In this document: positions 52,801 to 61,262 of the stretch, one piece after another
Numbering within the stretch: the stretch's first letter is position 1
Layout of the letters: each line of letters begins with the position of its first letter
DNA from: Limivivens faecihominis
GTDB lineage: Bacteria; Bacillota; Clostridia; Lachnospirales; Lachnospiraceae
Direction: 5' to 3'
Length of the DNA stretch: 64,000 nucleotides
Assembly (NCBI RefSeq): GCF_020686945.1
Contig: NZ_JAJEPR010000004.1
Span: 1 to 64,000, forward strand
Translations under genes and position numbers: made by a program
Notes under the pieces: model-generated
Told to the model about the DNA's origin: nothing
The model's database searches: none
What the model saw: only the letters and a program-made list of their open reading frames with translations

Positions 52801-53400
52801 AACGTCAATGCCATTGAGGAGTTTAAGGAGATTTCCGAGCGTCACAGTTTCTTAAAAAGCCAGCACGACGATCTGGTAGAGAGCGAAAAAGCTCTCCTTG
52901 GTGTCATCGACGACCTGGACGCAGGCATGCGCCGGCAGTTTGAAGAAAACTTTGTCAAGATCCAGACGGAGTTTGACAAAGCTTTCCGCCAGCTCTTCGG
53001 CGGCGGCCACGGCAAGCTGGAGCTTGTGGAAGGGGAGGATATCCTTGAGGCAGGCGTCCGCATCATCGCCCAGCCGCCAGGCAAGAAGCTGCAGAACATG
53101 ATTCTGCTCTCCGGCGGAGAGAAGGCTCTCACGGCCATTGCCCTGCTTTTTGCGATCCAGAACCTGAAACCCTCGCCCTTCTGTCTCTTAGACGAGATCG
53201 AGGCGGCTCTGGACGAATCCAATGTGGCCAGATATGCAAATTATCTTCACAAGTTGACAAAAAATACACAGTTTATTATTATAACACATAGAAGAGGCAC
53301 GATGGCGGCAGCCGACCGCCTGTACGGTATCACGATGCAGGAAAAAGGCGTTTCCGCCCTTGTCTCTGTAAATCTCATCGAGGACGATCTGGATGAGTAA
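49840..53400 (+). CDS. smc: chromosome segregation protein SMC
   Basis: This 1186-residue ATPase compacts and segregates the chromosome with ScpA/ScpB. The N-terminal Walker A is GPNGSGKSN (about 32-40), and the C-terminal signature LSGGEKALTAIALLFA and Walker B FCLLDEIEAALDE close the ATP site. Between them are long coiled coils (about 165-500 and 670-1010) and a hinge (about 515-665) with GLLGVVADLIKVEKAYEVAIE. Full-length, with no frameshift. Operon with rnc and ftsY. Confidence 0.98.
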   Translation: MYLKSIEVQGFKSFANKILFEFHNGITGIVGPNGSGKSNVGDAVRWVLGEQSAKSLRGASMQDVIFSGTENRKPMGFASVSITMDNSDHKLPIEFDEVTVTRRVYRSGESEYRINGSACRLKDINELFYDTGIGKEGYSIIGQGQIDKILSGKPEERRELFDEAVGIVKFKRRKAAAQKKLEDERQNLVRVNDILSELTRQLTPLEKQAETAKIYLKKRDELKVLDVNMFLLEMEESRTELAALEEKLAISERDLKENSQKYESIRIEYDRLEEKIGGLDGQIDSERARNNENQLKRQQLAGQMEVLREQIRSVETSRKNQLERLETIEKDLTERKKELEASRLELNGLKEERKQAQEEEEDISVENDAIEASISHLNREIEGDKSEIIRILNQRASTKGKIQRYDTMMEQNQIRRAEVSQRLLRLRSEENEQEDSLKELQEKYETVSEKIEDLTEESRTYEEAVEKIRRELVRQNQQAEQGQTAFHREASRLESLKNITERYDGYGNSIRRCMEQKSREPGLLGVVADLIKVEKAYEVAIETALGGSIQNIVTSDEDTAKRMIDFLKKNKFGRATFLPLTSVGLRGGFTDNGALKEPGVIGLASTLVQADQQYEGLVRYLLGRVVVADTIDHAVALARKYRYSLRIVTLEGELLSPGGSMTGGAFKNSSNLLGRRREIEELEESVKLLKKDLDDLNQAIDENRSKRNALRDKIAALAEKLQKEYLVQNTAKMEISQMESRRDETASGYHHLKDEAVEIETQMAEIKEEKHRIQEELDASVKQEQELNDRIEKNQKALKEEQANLTEQKQRFENVHLKLAGFLQKEDFLKQNTSRIEREVRTLNEEKVSVQKKMEDGEKETLEKEENLKKIQETIDSGADVQKEAEEKIRVLTEEKNACMVTQKGFFTEREALTEQKSLLDKENFRLSARQEKLVESRDARINDIWEQYELTPGSAREMKREEYQEMNQLKKAVLDLKNEIRSLGSVNVNAIEEFKEISERHSFLKSQHDDLVESEKALLGVIDDLDAGMRRQFEENFVKIQTEFDKAFRQLFGGGHGKLELVEGEDILEAGVRIIAQPPGKKLQNMILLSGGEKALTAIALLFAIQNLKPSPFCLLDEIEAALDESNVARYANYLHKLTKNTQFIIITHRRGTMAAADRLYGITMQEKGVSALVSVNLIEDDLDE

Positions 53401-53416
53401 GCAAATGGAGTGAAAT

Positions 53417-54352
53417 ATGGAAGAAAAGAAAGGCTTTTTTAAACGGCTGGTTGAGGGACTGACCAAGACCAGAAACAACATCGTGTCTGGAATTGATTCG
53501 ATTTTCAGCGGATTTTCCAGCATCGATGATGATTTTTATGATGAGATCGAGGAGATTCTTATCATGGGAGATCTGGGGATCAATGCCACGACCTCCATCA
53601 TCGAAGACCTGAAACGAAAAGTGAAGGAGCAGCACATCAAAGATCCGGCTGAGTGCAAGGAGCTCCTGATCGAGAGCATCAAGGAAGAGATGAACGTGGG
53701 CGAGACCGCCTATGAGTTTGAAAACCGCACGTCGGTGGTACTGGTCATCGGCGTCAACGGTGTGGGCAAGACCACAAGTATCGGCAAGCTGGCGGGCAAG
53801 CTCAAGGACCAGGGCAAAAAAGTGGTTCTGGCTGCGGCCGACACCTTCCGCGCGGCGGCAGGGGAGCAGCTGGTGAGCTGGGCAAACCGGGCCGGTGTGG
53901 AGATCATCAGCGGTCAGGAGGGTTCCGACCCGGGAGCCGTTGTCTACGACGCCATCCAGGCGGCCAAGGCAAGACATGCGGACGTTCTTCTGGTGGACAC
54001 CGCAGGAAGACTCCACAACAAGAAAAACCTTATGGCGGAGCTTGGAAAGCTCAACCGGATCATTGAAAAAGAATATCCGGAAGCTTACCGCGAGACCCTG
54101 GTAGTCCTGGACGGCACCACCGGCCAGAATGCACTGGCACAGGCCAAAGAGTTCAAAGAGGTAGCCGATATCACCGGCATCATCCTCACGAAGCTGGACG
54201 GAACAGCCAAAGGCGGTATCGCCGTGGCCATCCATTCGGAGCTGGGCATTCCGGTGAAATACATCGGAGTGGGAGAGAGCATCGACGATCTTCAGAAGTT
54301 CGACGCAAACCAGTTCGTAAATGCGCTTTTTAACGTGAGTCAGGACAAATAA
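53417..54352 (+). CDS. ftsY: signal recognition particle receptor FtsY
   Basis: This 311-residue SRP GTPase docks ribosome-nascent chain complexes at the membrane. The A domain is short, and the NG domain has GVNGVGKTTSIGKLA, AADTFRAAAGEQL, DTAGRLHNKKNLMAEL and LTKLDGTAKGG. It pairs with Ffh at 59307. It lies 16 bp after smc; ilvA follows 24 bp later with no terminator between. Confidence 0.97.
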   Translation: MEEKKGFFKRLVEGLTKTRNNIVSGIDSIFSGFSSIDDDFYDEIEEILIMGDLGINATTSIIEDLKRKVKEQHIKDPAECKELLIESIKEEMNVGETAYEFENRTSVVLVIGVNGVGKTTSIGKLAGKLKDQGKKVVLAAADTFRAAAGEQLVSWANRAGVEIISGQEGSDPGAVVYDAIQAAKARHADVLLVDTAGRLHNKKNLMAELGKLNRIIEKEYPEAYRETLVVLDGTTGQNALAQAKEFKEVADITGIILTKLDGTAKGGIAVAIHSELGIPVKYIGVGESIDDLQKFDANQFVNALFNVSQDK

Positions 54353-54376
54353 AACAAAAGAAAGAAGGAGAACATT

Positions 54377-55594
54377 ATGGAGCAGTTGACCATCGAAAAA
54401 TTTGAAGAGGCATATAACATCGTAAGACAGGCTGCCGCAGAGACGAAGCTGGTATACAGCGATTATTTCTCAGAGCAGACCGGAAACAAGGTTTACTTGA
54501 AGCCCGAAAATATGCAGGTGACCGGCGCTTACAAGATCCGTGGTGCCTATTATAAGATCAGTACCCTTACCGAAGAGGAGAGAAATAAGGGTCTGGTAAC
54601 CGCATCTGCAGGAAACCATGCCCAGGGCGTGGCTTATGCGGCAAAGAAATTCGGCGTGCGCGCCGTTATCGTAATGCCCACCACTACCCCGCTCATCAAA
54701 GTGAACCGCACGAAGAGCTACGGCGCTGAGGTTGTCTTAAAAGGCGACGTTTACGATGATGCCTGCGAGTACGCAAAGGAGCTGGAGGCAAAAGAAGGCC
54801 TGACCTTCATCCATCCCTTCAACGATCTGACGGTTGCCACCGGTCAGGGAACCATTGCTATGGAGATCGTAAAAGAGCTTCCGCTGGTGGATTATATTCT
54901 GGTTCCGATCGGAGGAGGCGGACTGGCTACCGGCGTTTCCACTCTGGCAAAACTTCTGAATCCGAAGATCAAAGTTATCGGTGTGGAGCCGGAAGGCGCT
55001 GCCTGCATGAAAGCTTCCCTGCAGGAAGGCCATGTAGTGACCCTTCCTACCGTCAACACCATTGCTGACGGTACCGCAGTAAAGACCCCGGGCGACAAGC
55101 TTTTCCCGTACCTGCAGAAGAATCTGGATGATATCATCACAATTTCCGATGCAGAGATCATCGGTTCCTTCCTGGATATGGTAGAGAATCACAAGATGAT
55201 CGTCGAGAACTCCGGTCTTCTGACTGTCGCAGCTCTGAAACATCTGAAACCGGAAGGAAAGAAAGTTGCTTCTATCCTGAGTGGCGGTAATATGGACGTG
55301 ATCACGATGTCTTCCGTCATCCAGCACGGCCTGATCCTCAGAGACCGTATCTTCACCGTGTCCGTTCTGCTTCCGGACCGCGCAGGCGAGCTGGCAAGAG
55401 TGGCAGCTGTCATAGCCGAGCAGCAGGGCAACGTTATCAAACTGGATCATAACCAGTTCTTCAGCACAAACCGCAATGCCGCCGTAGAGCTGAAGATCAC
55501 CGTGGAGGCATTTGGAACAGAGCACAAGGAAAAGATCGTCAAAGCTCTGAAGGACAAGGGTTACAAACCTAAGCTTACCCATGCAAATCTTTAA
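54377..55594 (+). CDS. ilvA: threonine ammonia-lyase with C-terminal ACT domain
   Basis: This 405-residue fold type II PLP enzyme deaminates threonine to 2-oxobutanoate. The PLP lysine is K53 in GAYKIRGAYY, and SAGNHAQGVAYAAK and PIGGGGLATGVS bind the phosphate and substrate. A single ACT domain (about 330-405) suggests allosteric control. This short form with one ACT is the TdcB-like or Corynebacterium-like IlvA type; catabolic versus isoleucine-biosynthetic use is open. It sits in the ftsY operon and overlaps the PAP2-like gene by 14 bp. Confidence 0.92.
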   Translation: MEQLTIEKFEEAYNIVRQAAAETKLVYSDYFSEQTGNKVYLKPENMQVTGAYKIRGAYYKISTLTEEERNKGLVTASAGNHAQGVAYAAKKFGVRAVIVMPTTTPLIKVNRTKSYGAEVVLKGDVYDDACEYAKELEAKEGLTFIHPFNDLTVATGQGTIAMEIVKELPLVDYILVPIGGGGLATGVSTLAKLLNPKIKVIGVEPEGAACMKASLQEGHVVTLPTVNTIADGTAVKTPGDKLFPYLQKNLDDIITISDAEIIGSFLDMVENHKMIVENSGLLTVAALKHLKPEGKKVASILSGGNMDVITMSSVIQHGLILRDRIFTVSVLLPDRAGELARVAAVIAEQQGNVIKLDHNQFFSTNRNAAVELKITVEAFGTEHKEKIVKALKDKGYKPKLTHANL

Positions 55595-56267
55595 TAAGTA
55601 TAAGGAAAAATACGGCTATGCGATCATCCCTCTTCTCAGTACCTTTCTTTTAAACGATCTGGTGTACTGGGGAGGAATGGCCATCGCCGGAAACCGTTAT
55701 CATTTTGACCTTACCACAAACCTGGACCGGAGGATTCCCTTCGTTCCAGGCTTTGTGTATATTTATCTGATCTGTTATCTTTTCTGGATCGTAAACTATG
55801 TTCTGGCAGCCGGAAACGGAAAGGATTATTTTTACCGTTATCTTTCCGCAGATCTGACGGCCCGTCTGATCTGTTTCCTGTTTTTTGTATTTTTCCCAAC
55901 CACGAATACCCGTCCGGAGCTTGTGGGAAATTCCCTGAGCGTTCATCTTCTTGGCTGGCTTTATTCCATTGACAAACCGGCGAATCTGCTGCCTTCCATC
56001 CACTGCATGAACAGCTGGTTCTGTTATATTGCCGTGCGCGGCCGAAAAGATATCCCCCGCTGGTACCGGATTTTTTCCTTCGTATTTGCCTGGCTCATCG
56101 GTCTGTCTACGGTTTTCATCCGACAGCATGTCGTGCTGGATATTGCAGCGGGCTTCCTGCTGGCCGAACTGATGTGGCAGTTTTTTGGAAAAACGAAATA
56201 TTACAAAAACGTAAGACAATTTTATGAAAAAATCAATGGTAAAATTCGTGAAAAATTGCTAAAATAA
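55581..56267 (+). CDS. PAP2-superfamily membrane phosphatase-like protein
   Basis: This 228-residue protein with about six membrane helices shows PAP2-type motifs LPSIHCMNSW and RQHVVLDIAAGFLLAE, while an N-terminal KxxxxxxRP-like motif is less clear (PTTNTRPEL). It could dephosphorylate a lipid phosphate or pyrophosphate, or transfer a lipid headgroup. It overlaps ilvA and is followed by UPF0104, pssA and psd, so a phospholipid role is likely. The substrate is unknown. Confidence 0.8.
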   Translation: MQIFNKYKEKYGYAIIPLLSTFLLNDLVYWGGMAIAGNRYHFDLTTNLDRRIPFVPGFVYIYLICYLFWIVNYVLAAGNGKDYFYRYLSADLTARLICFLFFVFFPTTNTRPELVGNSLSVHLLGWLYSIDKPANLLPSIHCMNSWFCYIAVRGRKDIPRWYRIFSFVFAWLIGLSTVFIRQHVVLDIAAGFLLAELMWQFFGKTKYYKNVRQFYEKINGKIREKLLK

Positions 56268-56295
56268 ATGTGATGGAAAAAAGGAGGACCAGACA

Positions 56296-57357
56296 ATGGA
56301 ATTTATCAGGAAAAATAAAAAGAGCATTCTGGAGATTCTGTTTCTGGTGCTTCTGGTGGTATTTACCTTTTATGCGCTCCTGAAAGATCAGGAACTGGAC
56401 GAAATCAATCAGGTCTTAAAGACGGCAAGCCCGGGCTGGCTCATCGCGGCGCTGGTCCTGGTTATTGTTTTTGTCTGCAGCGAGTCGGTGATCATTCATT
56501 ATATGATGATCTCCCTGGGAAAGAAGACGAAGCTTCATCAGTGTATTCGCTACAGCTTCATCGGCTTTTTTTACAGCTGCATCACCCCTTCCGCCTCCGG
56601 CGGTCAGCCGGCGCAGATCTACTATATGAGTAAGGACGGTCTGGATGTCTCGATATCCACTCTGGTGCTGATGATCGTGACCATCACTTACAAGGCGGTG
56701 CTGGTGCTGGTGGGTTTTGTGGTGCTGATCTTCATGAGTCCCACGGTTCATACTTATATGGGAGCTTCCCGGTATCTTCTGTATCTGGGAATGGGCCTGA
56801 ATGTCATTGCCGTGACCAGTATGATGATTCTGGTGTTTGTGCCGGGCTGGACGAAACGGATTCTCTATTACGGGCTCCGTTTCCTGGAGAAAATGCATCT
56901 TCTGAAACATAAAAGGGCCCGGACGAGAAAGCTTCTGCTTTCGATGAACAAGTACCGGGAAGCCAGCGTTTATTTCCGTACGCATAAGAGAGTGGTATTT
57001 CATGTGATGCTGATCACAATTTTTCAGAGATTCTGCCTGTTTTTTGTGACCTGGATGGTCTATCGGTCTTTCAGACTTTCCGGAACGCCCATGGGGCTGG
57101 TGGTCATTCTGCAGGCTGTGATCTCCGTGGCGGTGGATATGCTTCCGCTTCCGGGAGGCGTGGGAGTCAGCGAGGGGCTCTTTATGACGATGTTTGAGCC
57201 GGTCTTCGGCGAGAAACTCCTGCCGGGTATGCTTTTAAGCCGCGGCATCAGCTATTACGCGCTGCTCATCATCAGTGCGGTGCTCACTTTTATCGCCCAT
57301 TTCAATCTGGTAAGGAGATCTTTTCAGAAGCAGGGGAATACACCAAAGAAAATGTAG
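56296..57357 (+). CDS. UPF0104 / lysylphosphatidylglycerol synthase-like membrane protein
   Basis: This 353-residue protein with about eight membrane helices belongs to the UPF0104 (PF03706) family, related to the flippase part of MprF. Characteristic parts are FFYSCITPSASGGQPAQIYYMSKDG and LPLPGGVGVSEGLF. It has no aminoacyl-transferase domain. It lies between the PAP2-like gene and pssA. A lipid-flipping or lipid-transport role is plausible from family and context but not shown. Confidence 0.87.
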   Translation: MEFIRKNKKSILEILFLVLLVVFTFYALLKDQELDEINQVLKTASPGWLIAALVLVIVFVCSESVIIHYMMISLGKKTKLHQCIRYSFIGFFYSCITPSASGGQPAQIYYMSKDGLDVSISTLVLMIVTITYKAVLVLVGFVVLIFMSPTVHTYMGASRYLLYLGMGLNVIAVTSMMILVFVPGWTKRILYYGLRFLEKMHLLKHKRARTRKLLLSMNKYREASVYFRTHKRVVFHVMLITIFQRFCLFFVTWMVYRSFRLSGTPMGLVVILQAVISVAVDMLPLPGGVGVSEGLFMTMFEPVFGEKLLPGMLLSRGISYYALLIISAVLTFIAHFNLVRRSFQKQGNTPKKM

Positions 57358-57372
57358 AGAGGGAGAAAGAAA

Positions 57373-57996
57373 ATGTTTATAGGATTTTACGACTATACGG
57401 TAGTGCTTACTTATATGAGCCTTCTAAGTTCTATCGTGGGAATGACGGAGGCTCTGGATGGCCGTTTCGGAAATGCCATCGCCTGTCTTGTGGTATCCGG
57501 TATCTGTGATATGCTGGATGGAAAGGTGGCCAGAACCAAGAAAGACCGGACTGAAGATCAGAAGAATTTTGGTATCCAGATCGATTCGCTCTGTGATCTT
57601 TTCTGCTTCGGTGCTTTTCCGGCGTTTTTAACCTACGCCCTGGGTGTGAGAGGCATTGTGGGAACGATCTCTATGTGCGTCTATGTGCTGGCAGCAGTGA
57701 TCCGTCTGGGTTACTTTAATGTAAAAGAGATGAGACGTCAGCAGGAGACAGAAGAGCGGAGAAAGAGTTATGAAGGCCTTCCGGTGACTTCGATTTCGAT
57801 TATTTTCCCGCTGATTTATCTCTTAAGACCCTACTGCGGACACACGGCTTATCTTCGGATTCTGATTGCGGTAATGTTCATCGTGGCCTTCCTGTTCGTG
57901 AGCAAGATCCGTGTCCTGAAGCCGGGAAACAAGCTCATGGCTTTCTTCATCGTGGCAGGTCTGGTGATCCTTGGCAAACTGTTACATATCTATTAA
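57373..57996 (+). CDS. pssA: CDP-diacylglycerol-serine O-phosphatidyltransferase
   Basis: This 207-residue CDP-alcohol phosphatidyltransferase makes phosphatidylserine. The catalytic motif has D46, D49, G50, A53 and R54, then G67, D71 and D75. The spacing between AR and G is about 12 residues, longer than the usual 8-9. Psd follows 10 bp downstream, so the pair makes phosphatidylethanolamine, which supports serine as the acceptor. It has about six membrane helices. Confidence 0.9.
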   Translation: MFIGFYDYTVVLTYMSLLSSIVGMTEALDGRFGNAIACLVVSGICDMLDGKVARTKKDRTEDQKNFGIQIDSLCDLFCFGAFPAFLTYALGVRGIVGTISMCVYVLAAVIRLGYFNVKEMRRQQETEERRKSYEGLPVTSISIIFPLIYLLRPYCGHTAYLRILIAVMFIVAFLFVSKIRVLKPGNKLMAFFIVAGLVILGKLLHIY

Positions 57997-58006
57997 GGAA
58001 ATAAAT

Positions 58007-58906
58007 ATGAAGAAAATGAAAACGACAGCTTCCCCGACCGTGCATCGCTGTATGGGGAAGGACGGAACGATCAGAGTGGAAGATTCCGGTCAGGACCGCT
58101 TCCTTCAGAAACTGTATACTTCTTTTTACGGACGGGTTCTTTTGAAAGTTCTGACGCAGCCGGGGTTTTCAAAAGCAGCAGGAGCCTTTCTGGACAGGAG
58201 GGCTTCCCGTTTCCTGATCCGTCCCTTTATCGAAAAGAATCACATGGATATGAGGCCTTATGTCAAAAGGCCTTATCGTTCTTTTAACGACTTTTTTACC
58301 CGGGAGATTCTTCCCACCGAGCGGATGATCGACTGCGATCCCATTCACCTGGTAAGCCCCTGCGACGGAAAAATTTCCATCTATCCACTGGATGAGACGG
58401 CGGAGTTTGCCGTCAAGGGCAGCGTCTATACGCTGGAGCGGATTCTTAAAAATCCTTCCCTGGCAAAAAGGTATGAGGGCGGTTATGCCTGCGTCTTCCG
58501 GCTCTGTGTGGATGATTACCACCGGTATTCCTACCCGGCAGACGGAGAAAAGTCGGAAAACATCCGGATTTCCGGTATTCTTCACACGGTAAATCCTATT
58601 GCTGTGGAGTCCGTGCCTGTCTACCATGAGAATACGAGAGAATACTGCCTGCTCAAGACAGAGCGCTTCGGCACCCTGATCCAGATGGAGGTGGGAGCGA
58701 TGATGGTAGGACGGATCTGCAACTACCATGGTCCCAGGTATGTGAAGAAGGGCAGCGAGAAAGGCAGGTTTGAATTTGGCGGTTCTACGATCCTTCTGCT
58801 GGTCCAGAAAGGCCAGGCAACTTTCCGAGAGAAATTTCTGAAAAACACGGCTCAGGGCATCGAGACCCAGGTGGAAATGGGAGAGTGGATCGGTACCGCA
58901 AAATAG
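58007..58906 (+). CDS. psd: phosphatidylserine decarboxylase
   Basis: This 299-residue proenzyme makes phosphatidylethanolamine. The self-cleavage site is GGST, with Ser260 becoming the pyruvoyl group; the family usually has LGST or GGST. The charge-relay His motifs DYHRYSYPADG and HTVNPIA are visible. Start at 58007 follows AAGGA; the longer frame from 57971 lies within pssA. It is last in the rnc-to-psd operon. Confidence 0.95.
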   Translation: MKKMKTTASPTVHRCMGKDGTIRVEDSGQDRFLQKLYTSFYGRVLLKVLTQPGFSKAAGAFLDRRASRFLIRPFIEKNHMDMRPYVKRPYRSFNDFFTREILPTERMIDCDPIHLVSPCDGKISIYPLDETAEFAVKGSVYTLERILKNPSLAKRYEGGYACVFRLCVDDYHRYSYPADGEKSENIRISGILHTVNPIAVESVPVYHENTREYCLLKTERFGTLIQMEVGAMMVGRICNYHGPRYVKKGSEKGRFEFGGSTILLLVQKGQATFREKFLKNTAQGIETQVEMGEWIGTAK

Positions 58907-58943
58907 ATGGTTAAAATTTTTGAAACTTGTCAAGAAAAAATAC

Positions 58944-58972
58944 TTGACAAAAAGGAACTCATCAGTTATGAT
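58944..58972 (+). promoter_or_regulatory. promoter of ylxM-ffh-rpsP-khpA
   Basis: TTGACA (58944-58949) and TATGAT (58967-58972) are 17 bp apart. The -35 lies in the right arm of a perfect inverted repeat, TTGTCAAG (58927-58934) and CTTGACAA (58943-58950). Confidence 0.82.
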
Positions 58973-58989
58973 AGCAAAGGTGACTCGAG

Positions 58990-59307
58990 ATGGAAAAATT
59001 TGTAGAACGAACTCTGCTCTATGATTTTTATGGAGAGCTTCTCACAGAACATCAGCAGAGCATTTATGAGGACGTAGTTCTCAATGATTACTCCTGTACG
59101 GAGGTAGCAGCGGAGCGCGGCATCAGCCGCCAGGGAGTCCATGATATGATCCGGCGCTGCGACAAGATCCTTTCTGATTATGAGGAAAAGCTTCATCTGG
59201 TAGAGCGGTTCCTGGAGATCCGTACGAAGGTCCAGGAGATCCGGAGTTCAACGGATTGTCCCGACAACATCAAGCGCATCGCGGATGAGATTCTGGAGGA
59301 GTTATAA
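58990..59307 (+). CDS. ylxM: YlxM/p13-like HTH protein
   Basis: This 105-residue protein has a sigma-70 region 4-like helix-turn-helix (about 20-70: HQQSIYEDVVLNDYSCTEVAAERGISRQGVHDMIRRCD). YlxM is a small accessory linked to the SRP gene ffh in many Firmicutes. Its stop overlaps the ffh start by one base, so the two are coupled. Role in SRP function is known only broadly. Confidence 0.93.
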   Translation: MEKFVERTLLYDFYGELLTEHQQSIYEDVVLNDYSCTEVAAERGISRQGVHDMIRRCDKILSDYEEKLHLVERFLEIRTKVQEIRSSTDCPDNIKRIADEILEEL

Positions 59308-60656
59308 TGGCATTTGAAAGCTTATCAGAAAAACTTCAAAATGTATTCAAAAACCTGCGCAGCAAGGGTCGCCTGACTGAGGCCGATGTAAAGATCGCTT
59401 TGAAAGAAGTAAAGCTTGCTCTTCTGGAAGCGGATGTCAGCTTCAAGGTGGTAAAACAGTTCATCAAGAACGTCCAGGAGCGTGCGATCGGACAGGATGT
59501 GATGAATGGCCTGAATCCGGGTCAGATGGTGATCAAGATCGTAAACGAGGAACTTGTAAATCTTATGGGTTCCGAGACAACGGAGATTGCCTTAAAGCCT
59601 GGAAATGAGATCACTGTCATCATGATGGCAGGTCTTCAGGGTGCAGGTAAGACCACCACGACAGCAAAGATTGCGGCAAAGCTCAAAAGCAAAGGACGTA
59701 AGCCTTTACTTGCAGCCTGCGACGTTTACCGTCCCGCAGCAATCCGTCAGCTGGAAATCAACGGAGAAAAAGTCGGTGTCGAGGTTTTCTCCATGGGAGA
59801 CAAACAGAATCCCGTAGATATCGCAAAAGCAGCTATTGAACATGCAAGGAACAACGGATATAACGTTGTGATCCTCGATACGGCAGGCCGTCTCCATGTG
59901 GACGAATCCATGATGGAAGAGCTTGAAAACATCAAAGCAGCTGTGGATGTATATCAGACAATACTGGTCGTAGATGCCATGACCGGACAGGACGCTGTGA
60001 ATGTGGCAGATACCTTCAATCAGAAGGTTGGCATTGACGGAGTCATCCTGACAAAGCTTGACGGCGATACCCGAGGTGGTGCAGCCCTTTCCATTAAGGC
60101 CACCTGCGGAAAACCGATCCTCTATGTGGGTATGGGTGAAAAGCTTTCCGATCTGGAACAGTTTTATCCCGACCGAATGGCTTCCCGAATCCTTGGAATG
60201 GGCGATGTGATGAGTCTCATTGAGAAAGCTCAGGCCAATATCGACGAAGAGAAAGCCAGAAGTATGGAGCAGAAGCTCAAGAAAGCCCAGCTTGGCTTCG
60301 ACGATTATCTGGAGAGTATGAACCAGATGAAAAATATGGGCGGCATGAGAAAACTGCTGGAAATGCTTCCGGGCATGGGCGGCGGTCAGCTCAAGCAGAT
60401 CGAGGATGCCATGGACGAAAAGAAAATGGCTCAGATCGAGGCAATGATCCTCTCCATGACACCGAAGGAGAGAGCAAATCCCGACCTTCTGAATCCTTCC
60501 CGGAAAAAGCGTATCGCTGCCGGAGCAGGAGTGGACATCAGCGAGGTGAACAAGCTGGTCAAACAGTTTGAACAGTCCCGCAAAATGATGAAACAGATGG
60601 GCGGTATGATGAACAGCAAAAGTGCTAAAAGAGGCAAGTTTCGACTTCCCTTTTAA
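59307..60656 (+). CDS. ffh: signal recognition particle protein Ffh
   Basis: This 449-residue GTPase binds signal sequences and 4.5S RNA. The NG domain has GLQGAGKTTTTAKIA, AACDVYRPAAIRQL, DTAGRLHVDE and LTKLDGDTRGG. The methionine-rich M domain (about 300-445) includes LESMNQMKNMGGMRKLLEMLPGMGGG and ends KMMKQMGGMMNSK. It works with FtsY at 53417. Operon with ylxM and rpsP. Confidence 0.98.
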   Translation: MAFESLSEKLQNVFKNLRSKGRLTEADVKIALKEVKLALLEADVSFKVVKQFIKNVQERAIGQDVMNGLNPGQMVIKIVNEELVNLMGSETTEIALKPGNEITVIMMAGLQGAGKTTTTAKIAAKLKSKGRKPLLAACDVYRPAAIRQLEINGEKVGVEVFSMGDKQNPVDIAKAAIEHARNNGYNVVILDTAGRLHVDESMMEELENIKAAVDVYQTILVVDAMTGQDAVNVADTFNQKVGIDGVILTKLDGDTRGGAALSIKATCGKPILYVGMGEKLSDLEQFYPDRMASRILGMGDVMSLIEKAQANIDEEKARSMEQKLKKAQLGFDDYLESMNQMKNMGGMRKLLEMLPGMGGGQLKQIEDAMDEKKMAQIEAMILSMTPKERANPDLLNPSRKKRIAAGAGVDISEVNKLVKQFEQSRKMMKQMGGMMNSKSAKRGKFRLPF

Positions 60657-60691
60657 ATAATCAATGGAAACCTTAAGGAGGTGAATCAAAG

Positions 60692-60937
60692 ATGGCAGTA
60701 AAAATCAGACTGAGAAGAATGGGTCAGAAAAAGAACCCTATCTATAGAATCATCGTTGCTGATTCCAGATCCCCGAGAAACGGTAGATTTATCGAGGAGA
60801 TCGGAACCTACAATCCGAACACAGATCCCAGCGAGTTCAAAATCGACGAGGAGCTGGCAAAGAAATGGCTGACAAACGGCGCACAGCCGACAGACGTTGT
60901 TGCTAAACTTCTTAAAGTAGCCGGAATCGAGAAATAA
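60692..60937 (+). CDS. rpsP: 30S ribosomal protein S16
   Basis: This 81-residue small-subunit protein begins AVKIRLRRMGQKKNPIYRIIVADSRSPRNGRFIEEIGTYNPN, the full S16 signature. Preceded by a perfect AAGGAGGTGA site. khpA follows 22 bp downstream. Confidence 0.98.
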   Translation: MAVKIRLRRMGQKKNPIYRIIVADSRSPRNGRFIEEIGTYNPNTDPSEFKIDEELAKKWLTNGAQPTDVVAKLLKVAGIEK

Positions 60938-60959
60938 TTAACTGGAGAGGTGCATGTAA

Positions 60960-61190
60960 ATGAAAGAACTTGTAGAAGTTATTGCGAAATCTCTTGTTGA
61001 GTTTCCCGAGGAAGTCGTTGTGACCGAGAAGCAGAGTGGAAAAACCACAGTTCTTGAACTGAAGGTTGCTCCCTCTGATATGGGAAAGGTTATTGGAAAG
61101 CAGGGTCGGATCGCGAAAGCCATCCGGGCCGTGGTGAAAGCCGCCGCTTCCAAGGAAGACCAGAAAGTCGTTGTAGATATCCTGCAGTGA
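60960..61190 (+). CDS. khpA: KH-domain RNA-binding protein KhpA (YlqC)
   Basis: This 76-residue protein is a single KH domain with the GxxG loop in MGKVIGKQGRIAKAIRAVVKAAASK. Relatives bind RNA with KhpB and influence cell-envelope homeostasis in streptococci. Located in the standard rpsP-khpA-rimM position, followed here by a terminator rather than rimM. Confidence 0.95.
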   Translation: MKELVEVIAKSLVEFPEEVVVTEKQSGKTTVLELKVAPSDMGKVIGKQGRIAKAIRAVVKAAASKEDQKVVVDILQ

Positions 61191-61194
61191 CAGC

Positions 61195-61223
61195 TAAAAA
61201 ACCTCGTGAAAACGGGGTTTTTT
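61195..61223 (+). terminator. Rho-independent terminator after khpA
   Basis: AAAACCTCGT pairs with ACGGGGTTTT (one G-U pair), around a GAAA loop at 61208-61211, followed by TT. A -10-like TATAAT at 61242-61247 then precedes the NlpC/P60 gene. Confidence 0.75.
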
Positions 61224-61241
61224 CCATATAGATTACTATTT

Positions 61242-61247
61242 TATAAT
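61242..61247 (+). promoter_or_regulatory. possible -10 of the NlpC/P60 gene
   Basis: TATAAT at 61242-61247 lacks a convincing -35. It follows the khpA terminator and precedes a GGAGGG ribosome site, so an independent promoter is plausible. Confidence 0.5.
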
Positions 61248-61262
61248 GTGGAGGGATTTTTT

